From positions 248,001 to 312,000 of the forward strand of contig NZ_AP023213.1 of assembly GCF_014218275.1 (NCBI RefSeq): a stretch of 64,000 nucleotides of DNA, given 5' to 3'. The notes beneath the pieces were generated by a model that searched no databases, was not told where the DNA came from, and was given only the letters and a program-made list of their open reading frames with translations. The position numbers and the translations under genes were made by a program. Positions 17,677 to 25,611 of this stretch are shown here, piece by piece. The DNA comes from Citrifermentans bremense. Its GTDB lineage: Bacteria; Desulfobacterota; Desulfuromonadia; Geobacterales; Geobacteraceae. Numbering within the stretch: the stretch's first letter is position 1; the number at the start of each line of letters is the position of its first letter.

Positions 17677-17781
17677 TCAGCAGGTTTTTCCCCCTTCTTG
17701 TTGAACATGTTTTTCCTCTTGCAAAACCTGTTTTTTCTTTTGTTGGACATGTTTTTTCTTTTGTTGGACATGTTTTTTTCG
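17677..17781. repeat. 21-bp tandem repeat with ACATGT core
   Basis: Four 21-bp units (17698-17718, 17719-17739, 17740-17760, 17761-17781) share the form TTGTTGGACATG + TTTTTTCTT; the third and fourth differ at 2 positions, and a degenerate unit precedes at 17677-17697. A single ACATGTTTTT core recurs near 17857. On the minus strand each unit would read as the heptapeptide KTCPTKE. No RBS-backed gene covers it. Confidence 0.8.
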
Positions 17782-18035
17782 GGCTCGCCAAAATGACAAC
17801 AAGATCTGAGGGTTACGGCGGTGAAAAATCGAGTGCACCGGCAAAAAAACAAACATGTTTTTTTGCCGGGAGAACATGCCTTTCGGAAAGGGAAGGCTGT
17901 TATAACCGGTGGGTTGATCGGACGGGAAGTCAGGGGCAGCGGTTCGACGGTTCGCCCTCACATGCGTCTGGATGAATCTTGAGGAGCAAGCGGCGTCATC
18001 TGCAACGTCTTAACTGCCTTTGGCAGCCTTATTCT

Positions 18036-18353
18036 CTAACTTTTCTTGCAACTTTGCAGGGTCGGCTCGCCGGGTACTCGGCTCTTGCTGCAGGTTACCT
18101 GGTCACGCTTTAGTATCTTGTCCAATGTTTTCTGTAAGATGGCGTTGTTGACGCCCATTCCCAGATACCCCGTTTGGCCGTAGGTGTCATACATCTCAAC
18201 CTTCTCCACGAGTTCGTTCAGTTCTTCTTCCAGGTGGGTAAAATCCTCACGGCGCTGAAGGATGGCGGCAATATCCAGCGCGAGGAAGTCGGGCAAATCC
18301 TGCTCGGCTTGAGCGGTCTCCACTGCCGTTCTCAGTCGGTCGAAAACCGTCAT
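18036..18353 (-). CDS. Small protein B of the desulfurase cluster
   Basis: 105 residues from ATG 18353, whose ATGA overlaps the stop of the upstream small gene, so translation is coupled. Residues 1-82 align without gaps to small protein A (83 residues): both begin M(S/T)VFD, share DLP at 19-21 and Y55-D56-x-Y58, and end in a leucine-rich helix. B lacks the vicinal cysteines of A (Y63-L64 instead) but carries a 20-residue C-terminal extension with two cysteines (C88, C102). All-helical, acidic, soluble. I do not recognise the family. Confidence 0.75.
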   Translation of the reverse strand: MTVFDRLRTAVETAQAEQDLPDFLALDIAAILQRREDFTHLEEELNELVEKVEMYDTYGQTGYLGMGVNNAILQKTLDKILKRDQVTCSKSRVPGEPTLQSCKKS

Positions 18354-18601
18354 TGTTCCTCCAGCCACCGCAGCGTCCTGGCGATGTCCTCGTGGTCGTA
18401 GGCCCACTTGCAGCATCCCGCCTCAGCGTACACGTCATACTCCCTTACCTGCGCCAGCAGGATCTCTACCAGGTACTCCTTTTCCTGGCACAGCTCTGGC
18501 GACCGTGCTACGGCCAGGAGCGGGTCTGCGAGCCACTTCGGCAGATCGCCGTGAAGGTACTGCTGATTCGTCACCTCTTCCAGTTCATCAAAGACACTCA
18601 T
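18350..18601 (-). CDS. Small protein A of the desulfurase cluster (vicinal cysteines)
   Basis: 83 residues from ATG 18601, overlapping the desulfurase stop by 4 nt (ATGA). It is a paralogue of the next gene. Residues C63-C64 in the segment YAEAGCCKWAYDHED form a vicinal pair, with a third cysteine at C38. Given the translational coupling to a cysteine desulfurase, a plausible role is as persulfide acceptor or as a regulator of the enzyme, perhaps as a heterodimer with protein B; this is inference. It is not IscU-, SufE- or TusA-like by motif. Confidence 0.75.
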   Translation of the reverse strand: MSVFDELEEVTNQQYLHGDLPKWLADPLLAVARSPELCQEKEYLVEILLAQVREYDVYAEAGCCKWAYDHEDIARTLRWLEEQ

Positions 18602-19737
18602 CGTCGGCTCCTTATTTTTCGCAGTATCCCGACCACCTCGTCCCAATCGACCTCTGGGGTCATATGGCACCAAGACAGCCTAAGCGACGTCTCGACCTGC
18701 GTGGGCGTTCGTCCCATCGCTGTCAGAACGTGGCTCGGAGTACGTGTGTGCGATGTGCAGGCGGACGTGCTTGATAACGCTATGACGCCTTTGAGGGCGT
18801 TGATTGCCAGATCCGAGGGGATGCCATCAAGACTTACGTTGACGCAATGGGGCATGGTCCAGGTTTCGTCGCCATTGTGACCGGCTCCAAGCCTATCGAG
18901 GGCTTCATGCACCAGTCGCCTGAAGGCCAGGCATGTCGTGCGACGTGTTTCGTTATCCCTCAAAGCGAGTTTGGCCGCCTCGCCGAAACCAGCTATCAAG
19001 GGGACGGGAAGGGTCCCAGGCCTTAGCCCCTGCTCCTGTCCGCCGCCGAAGGCAAGCGGTTGCAAGGGGGGACGTAGCCCGTCGCGCTTCCGGAGGATGA
19101 GAGCACCAACTCCCTTGGGGCCGTAGATCTTGTGTCCGCTGACGGCGATCATGTCGATACGCGGATCGCGCAACTGCTCGAGATCCTTGCCATACCCCTG
19201 TGCCGCGTCCACATGCCACCAGGCGTCATGTCCCGTGAGAAGTTTCGCAGTCTCAGCCAACGGGTGCACCACGCCGGTTTCGTTGTTGGCCTGCATGGTG
19301 GAGACAAGGAGGGTGTCCGGTCGGAGAGCTTCGGCAAGGTCTTCGACCTTGAAGCGCCCGTCGGGGCCGACAGTGAGGATGTCGACGTCGAAGCCCCTGC
19401 GCGCTAGCTCCTCGAAAGGCTCTAGGACCGCCTTGTGCTCGATTGCCGTGGTAATCACGTGCCGGCGGCGGCTCTTGATTCCGGCATCTGCCAGCCCGAG
19501 GATCGCCATGTTGTTGCTCTCGGTGGCCCCGCTGGTAAAGAGCACTTCATCCGGCCGTGCACCGACGACCTTTCCCACCAGCATCCGTGCGTGCTCCACG
19601 GCAGAACGGGCGAACAGCCCGTAATCGTGTATGGGGCTCGCGGCATTCCCGAAATCCTTTTCAAGAAACCTCAGCACCAAAGAAGCGACGCTTGGCTCTA
19701 CAGGTGTCGTTGAGTTGCAATCGAGATAGACGGCCAT
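18598..19737 (-). CDS. Cysteine desulfurase (IscS/NifS/DndA-like)
   Basis: 379 residues of fold-type I PLP enzyme. The PLP lysine is K203 in SGHKIYGPKG; the mobile catalytic cysteine is C327 in LSSTSACTSHTRTPSHVL. TSGATESNNMAI near 68-79 and HVDAAQGYG near 175-183 bind PLP. The short SACTS loop followed by xxPSHVLxAMG recalls DndA-type enzymes of DNA phosphorothioation more than housekeeping IscS, but no dndBCDE genes are in the window. It heads a three-gene, ATGA-linked unit with two small paralogous proteins and is divergent from a LysR regulator. Confidence 0.9.
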   Translation of the reverse strand: MAVYLDCNSTTPVEPSVASLVLRFLEKDFGNAASPIHDYGLFARSAVEHARMLVGKVVGARPDEVLFTSGATESNNMAILGLADAGIKSRRRHVITTAIEHKAVLEPFEELARRGFDVDILTVGPDGRFKVEDLAEALRPDTLLVSTMQANNETGVVHPLAETAKLLTGHDAWWHVDAAQGYGKDLEQLRDPRIDMIAVSGHKIYGPKGVGALILRKRDGLRPPLQPLAFGGGQEQGLRPGTLPVPLIAGFGEAAKLALRDNETRRTTCLAFRRLVHEALDRLGAGHNGDETWTMPHCVNVSLDGIPSDLAINALKGVIALSSTSACTSHTRTPSHVLTAMGRTPTQVETSLRLSWCHMTPEVDWDEVVGILRKIRSRR

Positions 19738-19780
19738 CCCTGCCTCCCTTTATTTTCCGCGAATGTAACAGAGGACAAAT

Positions 19781-19820
19781 TATATTGAAAATATATTATT
19801 TAGCTTGTAATTATCTACAA
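19781..19820. promoter_or_regulatory. Two AT-rich inverted repeats, candidate LysR operator region
   Basis: TATATT-GAA-AATATA (19781-19795) and TTGTA-N6-TACAA (19805-19820) lie in the 104-bp divergent region between the desulfurase and LysR genes. Dyads of this type are the usual LysR-family binding sites. Confidence 0.5.
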
Positions 19821-19841
19821 AACAGATCGAAGGAGGCGACA

Positions 19842-20756
19842 GTGGATCTGAGACAACTGAAGGTCTTCCTGGAGGTGGCGGATTGCGGAGGCTTTACCAA
19901 GGCGGCAGAAAAGCTGAACATCGCCCAGTCCGCCCTAAGCATCGCGATAAAAAAGCTGGAGGATGAACTGGAGGTAAAACTCTTCGTCCGGCGCGACAGA
20001 AAGGTTTCCCTTACGGCCGAAGGAGAATCCCTGGTGCTTAACGCCAGGGATATTTTCGGCAGGGTCGCCAAGGCCCGGCAGGACATCGCGGATCTGCGGG
20101 GACTTCTAAGGGGGGAGGTGCGAGTCGGGCTGACGCCTATGCTGAGCAGTTTCTTCTTCCCGAAGATCATCTCCGAGTTCAAGCGTCGTTATCCGGCGCT
20201 GGAGATCTCCATCTACGGGGACAGCGCAGGGAACATCCAGCGCAAGGTGGAATCGGGCGAAATCGACATGGGGATCATCAACGGAAAGGTGCCGGAGACA
20301 CTCGATTCGCATCACATGCTGCGCGAAGAGGTGGTGGCCTGTGTCGCTCGTTTTCACCCCTTGGCGGCGAAGAAGACGTGCCCGGTCCGCGACTTGCTGT
20401 CCGCACCGCTGGTGCAGTTCAAGAAAGGGTATTACCTGCGGGAGGTGGTGGACCAGATGGCGGTGAGAGAAGGTATCGCCCCGCTAGTGATGGCGGAGTC
20501 GAACCTCTTCTCCCTGGTGAGGAGCCTGGTGAAAGAGGAACTGGGGCTCGCCTTCCTGCTGCGGATGGCCGTTGCGAAAGATCCGGACGTAGCCACCATT
20601 TCGTGCGATCCCCCGCTCTTTCTGGACTTTGCCATAGCCTGGAAAAAAGACGCTCCCCTGTCGCCGGCAAACAGGGCCTTCGTAGATTTCCTGATCCAGG
20701 AGGTGGATGACTATTACGCGCTGGCGCAGGCGGCAGCGACGTTCCCGCTGCCGTAA
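19842..20756 (+). CDS. LysR-family transcriptional regulator
   Basis: 304 residues from GTG 19842, 5 nt after AGGAGG. Winged helix-turn-helix at residues 1-60 (LRQLKVFLEVADCGGFTKAAEKLNIAQSALS), then a linker helix and a periplasmic-binding-type effector domain (residues ~90-295). Its start faces the cysteine desulfurase gene across 104 bp, the normal arrangement for a LysR regulator and its target, so it probably controls the desulfurase unit and itself. The effector could be a sulfur metabolite, but nothing in the sequence shows it. Confidence 0.88.
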   Translation: MDLRQLKVFLEVADCGGFTKAAEKLNIAQSALSIAIKKLEDELEVKLFVRRDRKVSLTAEGESLVLNARDIFGRVAKARQDIADLRGLLRGEVRVGLTPMLSSFFFPKIISEFKRRYPALEISIYGDSAGNIQRKVESGEIDMGIINGKVPETLDSHHMLREEVVACVARFHPLAAKKTCPVRDLLSAPLVQFKKGYYLREVVDQMAVREGIAPLVMAESNLFSLVRSLVKEELGLAFLLRMAVAKDPDVATISCDPPLFLDFAIAWKKDAPLSPANRAFVDFLIQEVDDYYALAQAAATFPLP

Positions 20757-20835
20757 GGGGCACATTTAGGGAGCGGGAATACATTGCAAACCTTTCGACA
20801 AGCTTGTTCCGTTCTCTTTACTGGTGGGCAAACAT

Positions 20836-20867
20836 CAAAAGCCCCCGGCGGATGCTGAGGGCTTTTG
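20836..20867 (+). terminator. Rho-independent terminator
   Basis: CAAAAGCCC ... GGGCTTTTG hairpin 80 nt after the LysR stop. Confidence 0.7.
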
Positions 20868-21108
20868 GTTTAAACAGCAAATGGTGCCGGCTTCGCCTGA
20901 GCGGCTGCCTTTTTGTGGAAGACAAACCTTTTGTATCCGATGACATGAGGAAGGTACTAGAAGAATTGATAGCATCGGGGGGAAGATGATATTAGGCAAA
21001 ACGCCTCTTGTTCAACTGGGGCGCTCTTAGAAATAGACCCAAACTGATTATAGGGACATCGCGAGGGGGGGGCATTCACACCGCCTGCCCCAGAGTCTGA
21101 CCAAGAAT
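20868..21108. other. Intergenic stretch, nothing recognised
   Basis: A 61-codon frame covering 20804-20989 runs through the terminator and has no ribosome binding site, so it is not called. Confidence 0.3.
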
Positions 21109-21133
21109 AGGGGTGCCCTGCAGCACCCCTTTT
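21109..21133. terminator. Hairpin terminator near the PEP-CTERM gene
   Basis: GGGGTGC ... GCACCCC stem followed by TTTT on the plus strand; on the minus strand, where the neighbouring gene ends at 21138, the T-tract is weaker. Confidence 0.55.
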
Positions 21134-21137
21134 CCTA

Positions 21138-21737
21138 CTATGCCTTGCCGTTGCGCTTTTTTCTCCAGAAGGCTAGGCCAGCTAAACCACCACCGAGAAG
21201 GAGCATAGTTGAAGGTTCAGGGACCGGGGCAGGATTGTCTGCATAGTTATATGTTAGCTGAGTCTGTACGTTTATTGTATTCGGGTTGCTTAACGTGGTA
21301 GATTCGAAGTAATAATTTCCGTTCGGACCGTAGAGAGGGTTAGTCCATAGAGCTAAATCAGTAGGAGAAGTAAAAATATAATCATTATTTATATTCAAAT
21401 AGGTGTCTGTCAAATTATAAAACCACTCATCTTTGTAAAATTGGAATGTATCTGGATTCCAACCCGTAAAGAAAGCTGTACGATATCTGAAATCATCTCC
21501 AATAGTTAAGTCTGAAGCTATGATATTCATCGTGAGTTCAATACTTGTCAAGGTTTGGGTCGAAGCTGTATAGGGTTGATACTGCCACTGTATTGCTGCT
21601 ACATATCCATAATAGTCCCAAACACTTACGTTCCACGAGTTATTAAAGGTCTGGACAATTGACGTAGCTCCAACGGTACCGGTTGTCGTAATCATCAACG
21701 CCCCAGCAATCAATACAGTCAAAAAGCCTTTTTTCAT
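21138..21737 (-). CDS. PEP-CTERM sorting-domain protein
   Basis: 199 residues from ATG 21737, preceded by GGAGGAG. Signal peptide KKGFLTVLIAGALMITTTGTVGA; a beta-rich, Asn/Tyr/Thr-rich middle; and a C-terminal PEP-CTERM signal: VPEPSTMLLLGGGLAG followed by LAFWRKKR. Exosortase (EpsH/XrtA) recognises this signal, cuts it and releases the protein to the cell surface or extracellular matrix. No exosortase gene is in the window. Base composition is clearly lower in GC than flanking genes. A sigma-54-like promoter lies 35 nt upstream. Confidence 0.88.
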   Translation of the reverse strand: MKKGFLTVLIAGALMITTTGTVGATSIVQTFNNSWNVSVWDYYGYVAAIQWQYQPYTASTQTLTSIELTMNIIASDLTIGDDFRYRTAFFTGWNPDTFQFYKDEWFYNLTDTYLNINNDYIFTSPTDLALWTNPLYGPNGNYYFESTTLSNPNTINVQTQLTYNYADNPAPVPEPSTMLLLGGGLAGLAFWRKKRNGKA

Positions 21738-21772
21738 TTCTCCTCCGCCCAAAAGTAAATTTGGCTCATACA

Positions 21773-21788
21773 AGCAATTTAACGCCCA
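21773..21788 (-). promoter_or_regulatory. Sigma-54-like promoter of the PEP-CTERM gene
   Basis: Minus strand: TGG-GCGT-TAAA-TTGCT, GG and GC exactly 10 nt apart. PEP-CTERM genes in several genera depend on RpoN and the PrsK/PrsR pair, which supports the reading; the CACG core is not conserved here. Confidence 0.45.
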
Positions 21789-22194
21789 AGCCTACAACTG
21801 TCTGATTTACTGCTAAATGTATATTTGTAGTGTTATTAGATAGCCTCAATTATGTAAAGGAATCCAACAGGATTTAGGACTTTCAGTGAAATATTCCGAC
21901 ACTCTTAGCTTCTGTGCAGTTTTGTGCTGACTTTCTGAGCGCTAGCAGGTTGCTGTTGTTATTTCCCGCACTAACGGCGAGGGAGGAATCAACCTTTATA
22001 TTTTTCGAGTGTATTCAGAAGGCACTGGGGGGTGAGTGTATCGGAGACGTACCGGGGGAACCGGAGAAATCCAGTCTTCAGTAACCAAGAGTGAAAACAC
22101 TTTGGGGGTACAGAGAATGCTATGGGGGATGCGGTAGATGATCGGCTTGTAGGCCCGGTACCGGAAGAGGACAGGATGGACCGGAATGTATAAA
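21789..22194. other. Intergenic stretch, nothing recognised
   Basis: About 400 bp of moderate GC between the PEP-CTERM promoter and the tRNA terminator. No ribosome-binding-site-backed frame or RNA family was recognised. Confidence 0.3.
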
Positions 22195-22229
22195 CAAAAA
22201 GGCCCTTGGATTTCTCCAAAGGCCTTGAT
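22195..22229 (-). terminator. Terminator of the tRNA-Pro transcript
   Basis: On the minus strand AAGGCCTTTGGA-loop-TCCAAGGGCC is followed by five T, directly after the tRNA. Confidence 0.8.
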
Positions 22230-22235
22230 TTGTAA

Positions 22236-22312
22236 TGGTCGGAATGAGAGGATTCGAACCTCCGACCCCCTGCTCCCGAAGCAGGTGCGCTACCAGGCTG
22301 CGCTACATTCCG
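22236..22312 (-). tRNA. tRNA-Pro (anticodon CGG)
   Basis: 77 nt with encoded CCA. Acceptor arms CGGAATG/CATTCCG pair; anticodon stem CCTGC/GCAGG encloses loop TTCGGGA, giving anticodon CGG (codon CCG); the T-arm carries GGTTCGAATCC. No integrated element is seen at its 3' end. Confidence 0.95.
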
Positions 22313-22347
22313 AGGAGTGAAACTCTGACGGGCCAATCAGATAGAGA

Positions 22348-22377
22348 GATATACCAGCATTATCGCCACAATGTCAA
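22348..22377 (-). promoter_or_regulatory. Sigma-70-like promoter of tRNA-Pro
   Basis: Minus strand: TTGACA (22377-22372), 18 bp, TATATC (22353-22348). Confidence 0.55.
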
Positions 22378-22721
22378 GCTTTATGACGTAAGCTATTTAT
22401 TTTTTCCCGCGGTGCCCGTTGATATTTCATGATTTCAGTATTTTACATGACGCATCGCAACAATCTCCGGCTCCGGCATGCTCGCGATCAGTGATGGTCC
22501 CGCCGTTATCCGCGTCATCCGTCAAATCCGCGTGCGATGCCGTTGACCTTGCTTCGACTAACTTGCATCGGAATGTCAGGGAAGTAATACCAACAACAGC
22601 AGTGAACCGAACCCTGTTAACTCCTGGCTCTGCTGCCGGGAGAAAGGGGGAAGAAAAACATTGTCATACCCCTGTGGAAGTGATAAAAACTTTAGATTCA
22701 GCGCATTTTACTGGAGTTGCC
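22378..22721. other. Upstream region of the menaquinone cluster
   Basis: The frame of the UbiD-like gene stays open through this stretch but without coding character. It should hold the promoter of the mqn genes; I could not single one out. Confidence 0.3.
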
Positions 22722-24068
22722 ATGGCTTTTAAGGACTTGCGGAGCTTGATCGCCGGGCTTGAAGCTGCCGGGGAACTCCAGAGGGTGGCTGTGGAGGTGG
22801 ATCCCGACCTGGAGATCGCCTGCATAACGGACCGGCAGAGCAAGCTCCCGGGCGGCGGCAAGGCGCTCCTCTTCGAGAAGGTTAAAGGTAGCCCCTTTCA
22901 AGTTGCCACCAACCTCTTCGGTTCGCCTGCCCGGATGGCGCTCGCCCTGGGCGTAGCGGAACTTGGCCGGCTCTCGGAGGCGATGGAAAAACTCCTTACC
23001 TCCCCCGGGCTGCCCCCCCTGCCGCTGCTGGTCGACCGCGGCCCCTGCCGCGAGATCGTGGAACGGGCCCCCGATCTGTTGCGCTACCCCTTCCTGAAGA
23101 GCTGGCCCGGCGACGGCGGGCGCTTTATCACGCTCCCACTGGTGTTCACCAGAGATCCGGAGACCGGCGCTGACAACTGCGGCATGTACCGGGTCCGGAT
23201 CTTCGACGACGGCTTGGCCGGGGTGCGCTGGAAATACGGCAGTGGCGGCTGGGCGCACTACCGGAAGTACCTTTCGTCCGGAGAGAGGATGCCGGTCGCC
23301 ATCGCCATAGGCGCCGATCCGGCGCTGACGCTCGCCGCGTCGCTTCCGCTTCCAGCTGGCCTTAACGAGGTCCCCTTCGCGGGATACCTGCGCGGCGAGC
23401 CGGTGCCGATGCTGCGCTGCCTCGATTCCGACCTCCTGGTCCCTGCAGACGCGGAACTGGTGATCGAGGGGTTCGTTGAGCCCGGGGCCACCCGCAACGA
23501 AGGGGCCTTCGGCAACCACACCGGGAGTTACGATCAAGGCGAAGAGGTGCCGCTGCTGACGGTCACCTGCATCACGCGCAGGCGCGACCCGATCTGCCAG
23601 GCGACGGTGGTGGGGCCGCCTCCCATGGAGGACTGCTGGATGGCAAAGGGGGCCGAGCGCCTGCTGCTGCCCCTGGCGCGCAGGCAGTGCCCTGAGATCG
23701 TCGACCTCTCACTGCCGCTGGAGGGGATCTTCCACGGCTGCGCCTTGATCGCGATAGAGAAGAGCCTTCCGGGGCAGGGGCGTCGGGTTTTGGATAAGCT
23801 GCGCTCGGAGGGGTGGTTGCAGCGGGGAAAGCTGTTGGTGGTGGTAGACGCCGGAGACACGCCCCTCACCATGTCGGAGGGGTTTTGGCGGGCGCTGAAC
23901 GGGGTCAGATTCCCGGGCGACCTTGCCCTCACCCCCGACGGGTGCCTCGGGGTCGATGCGACCCGCAAGCTCCCGGAAGAAGGGGGCGGGCAGTATCAGG
24001 AGTTGAGACAGGATGCATCAGTTAGTGCCCAGGTTGCCAGGAGATGGCGGGAGTACGGCTTTCTCTGA
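22722..24068 (+). CDS. mqnL: UbiD-family decarboxylase of the futalosine menaquinone pathway (MqnL-like)
   Basis: 448 residues from ATG 22722 (GGAG upstream), starting MAFKDLRSLIAGLEAAGELQRV, a typical UbiD N-terminus. Prenyl-FMN-dependent decarboxylase hallmarks include an E-x(n)-R-N-E-G motif region (EGFVEPGATRNEGAFGNHTG). Next to UbiA- and UbiX-like genes and to mqnE and mqnC, the substrate is most likely the (prenylated) carboxylated naphthoquinone intermediate rather than 4-hydroxybenzoate derivatives of ubiquinone synthesis. It heads a five-gene run on the plus strand. Confidence 0.85.
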   Translation: MAFKDLRSLIAGLEAAGELQRVAVEVDPDLEIACITDRQSKLPGGGKALLFEKVKGSPFQVATNLFGSPARMALALGVAELGRLSEAMEKLLTSPGLPPLPLLVDRGPCREIVERAPDLLRYPFLKSWPGDGGRFITLPLVFTRDPETGADNCGMYRVRIFDDGLAGVRWKYGSGGWAHYRKYLSSGERMPVAIAIGADPALTLAASLPLPAGLNEVPFAGYLRGEPVPMLRCLDSDLLVPADAELVIEGFVEPGATRNEGAFGNHTGSYDQGEEVPLLTVTCITRRRDPICQATVVGPPPMEDCWMAKGAERLLLPLARRQCPEIVDLSLPLEGIFHGCALIAIEKSLPGQGRRVLDKLRSEGWLQRGKLLVVVDAGDTPLTMSEGFWRALNGVRFPGDLALTPDGCLGVDATRKLPEEGGGQYQELRQDASVSAQVARRWREYGFL

Positions 24069-24089
24069 GGCGCGGGCGGAAAGGCAGGT

Positions 24090-24983
24090 ATGAGCAGCCA
24101 AGCAGGAGTAGAGATGACATTGTACGCCAGGACCAGAGTCTTCCTGGAGATGATAAAGTTCAGCCACACGATTTTCGCGCTACCCTTCGCTTTCACCGGA
24201 GCGCTCCTTGCGGCAGGGGGGCTTCCCACCGTTTCCCAGGCGGGTTGGATCGTCTGCGCCATGGTGGGGGCACGCACCGCGGCCATGGGGCTCAATCGCG
24301 TCATCGACGCGGAGATCGACGCCAGGAACCCGCGCACCGCCGGCCGCGCCATCCCCGCGGGGCTCCTTGGCAGGGGAGCGGTGATCTGCTTCATCGTTCT
24401 CTCCGTGCTGCTCATGCTTTTCGCCGCCCGCATGCTGAACCCGCTCTGCCTTTATCTTTCGCCGGTAGCGCTCGGCTTCATCCTGCTCTACTCCTACTGC
24501 AAGCGCTTCACCGCTCTCGCCCACGTGGTCCTCGGTATTTGCCTGGCCGGTGCTCCGCTCGGCGCCTGGATCGCCATCCGCGGCAGCGCCGACCTCCCGG
24601 CCTACCTCCTCGCCTTCGCGGTCCTCTTCTGGGTCGCCGGCTTCGACATCCTTTACGCATTGCAGGACATGGAGTTCGACCAGGCCGCAGGGCTGCACTC
24701 GATCCCGGCGAAGCTGGGGGTGAACGGCTCCCTTTGGACTTCGCGCATCTTCCACCTCGTCGCCTGCCTCTTCCTCGCGGCTCTCTATTTTTCCCTGAAC
24801 CTCGGCCCCTTCTTCCTCGCCGGTCTCGCCGCCACCTGCGGCATGCTCCTGTACGAGCACTACCTGCTCCGGGGGGGGGGCCTGAGCCGCCTGGATGCCG
24901 CTTTCTTCAACATGAACGGCTATATCAGCGTGACGCTTTTCGCGGCGACGCTCCTGGACAGGGTTTCGGCGGGGGGGATGTGA
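24090..24983 (+). CDS. mqnP: UbiA-family prenyltransferase of menaquinone synthesis (MqnP-like)
   Basis: 297 residues with eight or nine membrane helices. The first Asp-rich prenyl-diphosphate motif is NRVIDAEIDARNPRT (about residues 70-84) and the second is DILYALQDMEFDQAAG (about 188-203). It attaches the polyprenyl chain to the naphthoate ring in the inner membrane. An alternative ATG at 24114 has an AGGAG upstream and would shorten it by 8 residues. The stop overlaps the next start (GTGA). Confidence 0.85.
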   Translation: MSSQAGVEMTLYARTRVFLEMIKFSHTIFALPFAFTGALLAAGGLPTVSQAGWIVCAMVGARTAAMGLNRVIDAEIDARNPRTAGRAIPAGLLGRGAVICFIVLSVLLMLFAARMLNPLCLYLSPVALGFILLYSYCKRFTALAHVVLGICLAGAPLGAWIAIRGSADLPAYLLAFAVLFWVAGFDILYALQDMEFDQAAGLHSIPAKLGVNGSLWTSRIFHLVACLFLAALYFSLNLGPFFLAGLAATCGMLLYEHYLLRGGGLSRLDAAFFNMNGYISVTLFAATLLDRVSAGGM

Positions 24984-25591
24984 AACCGAGGCATTTCACC
25001 GTCGCCATCACCGGCGCCTCGGGCGTAGCCTACGGCCTTAGGGTGGTCGAGGAACTGCTGCGCGGCGGGGCCAGGGTGAGTCTGCTCATCTCGGAGGCGG
25101 GATTCGCGGTCCTGCGGCAGGAATGCGGCCTCGACCTCGGGGGGTCCCCGGCGGAGATCCTGGACCGCGTGCGCTCGTACATGGGGCTTCCGGGCGAGCT
25201 CCTTAGCTACTACGAATTGGGCGATCTTTTCGCCCCGATCGCCAGCGGCTCGTCGGCACCGGACGCCATGCTGGTGGTCCCCTGCTCCATGGGGACCCTG
25301 TCGCGGATCAGCTGCGGCAATTCGGGGAACCTCCTGGAGCGGGCCGCGGACGTCATGTTGAAAGAGGGGCGTCCCCTGGTCCTGGTGCCGCGCGAGACCC
25401 CCTTCAACGCTATTCACCTCGAGCACATGCTGAAGCTGGCCCGGCTCGGGGTGCGCATAGTGCCGGCCATGCCCGGCTTCTACCACAACCCCGAGACCAT
25501 CCAGGACCTGGTAGACTTCGTGGCCGGTAAGGTGCTGGACGCAGTCCAGGTGGAGCACACGCTCTTTACGCGCTGGGGCAGCCGGCAGTAA
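24980..25591 (+). CDS. mqnM: UbiX-family flavin prenyltransferase (MqnM-like)
   Basis: 203 residues from GTG 24980, overlapping the prenyltransferase stop by 4 nt; GGGGGGG upstream. The flavoprotein signatures VAITGASGVAYGLRVVEEL at the N-terminus, VVPCSMGTLSRISCGNSGNLLERAADVMLKEGRPLVLVPRETPFNAIHLEHMLKL in the middle (family PCSM, GxxxNLLxRAADVxLKE) are clear. UbiX proteins make the prenyl-FMN cofactor used by UbiD-family enzymes, so it probably serves the decarboxylase two genes upstream. Confidence 0.88.
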   Translation: MKPRHFTVAITGASGVAYGLRVVEELLRGGARVSLLISEAGFAVLRQECGLDLGGSPAEILDRVRSYMGLPGELLSYYELGDLFAPIASGSSAPDAMLVVPCSMGTLSRISCGNSGNLLERAADVMLKEGRPLVLVPRETPFNAIHLEHMLKLARLGVRIVPAMPGFYHNPETIQDLVDFVAGKVLDAVQVEHTLFTRWGSRQ

Positions 25592-25611
25592 CCGATAAAA
25601 GGAAAGAATTC

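Noticed and set aside
17412-17975. 187-codon plus frame and overlapping 128-codon minus frame over the 21-bp repeat
   Set aside because: Both strands are open because of the repeat; neither has a ribosome binding site or domain.
18598-19737. Complete DNA phosphorothioation (Dnd) system
   Set aside because: Only a DndA-like desulfurase is present; the neighbours are two small helical proteins and a LysR regulator, not dndB-E.
20804-20989. 61-codon plus frame after the LysR gene
   Set aside because: Runs through a clear terminator hairpin and lacks a ribosome binding site.
22236-22312. tRNA-Pro as integration site for a mobile element
   Set aside because: No integrase, no duplicated tRNA 3' end and ordinary metabolic genes on the far side.
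21989-22336. 115-codon minus frame over the tRNA
   Set aside because: Contains the whole tRNA-Pro gene and its terminator.
22419-22721. N-terminal extension of the UbiD-like gene
   Set aside because: The family N-terminus starts exactly at ATG 22722 with a ribosome binding site; the extension has no coding character.
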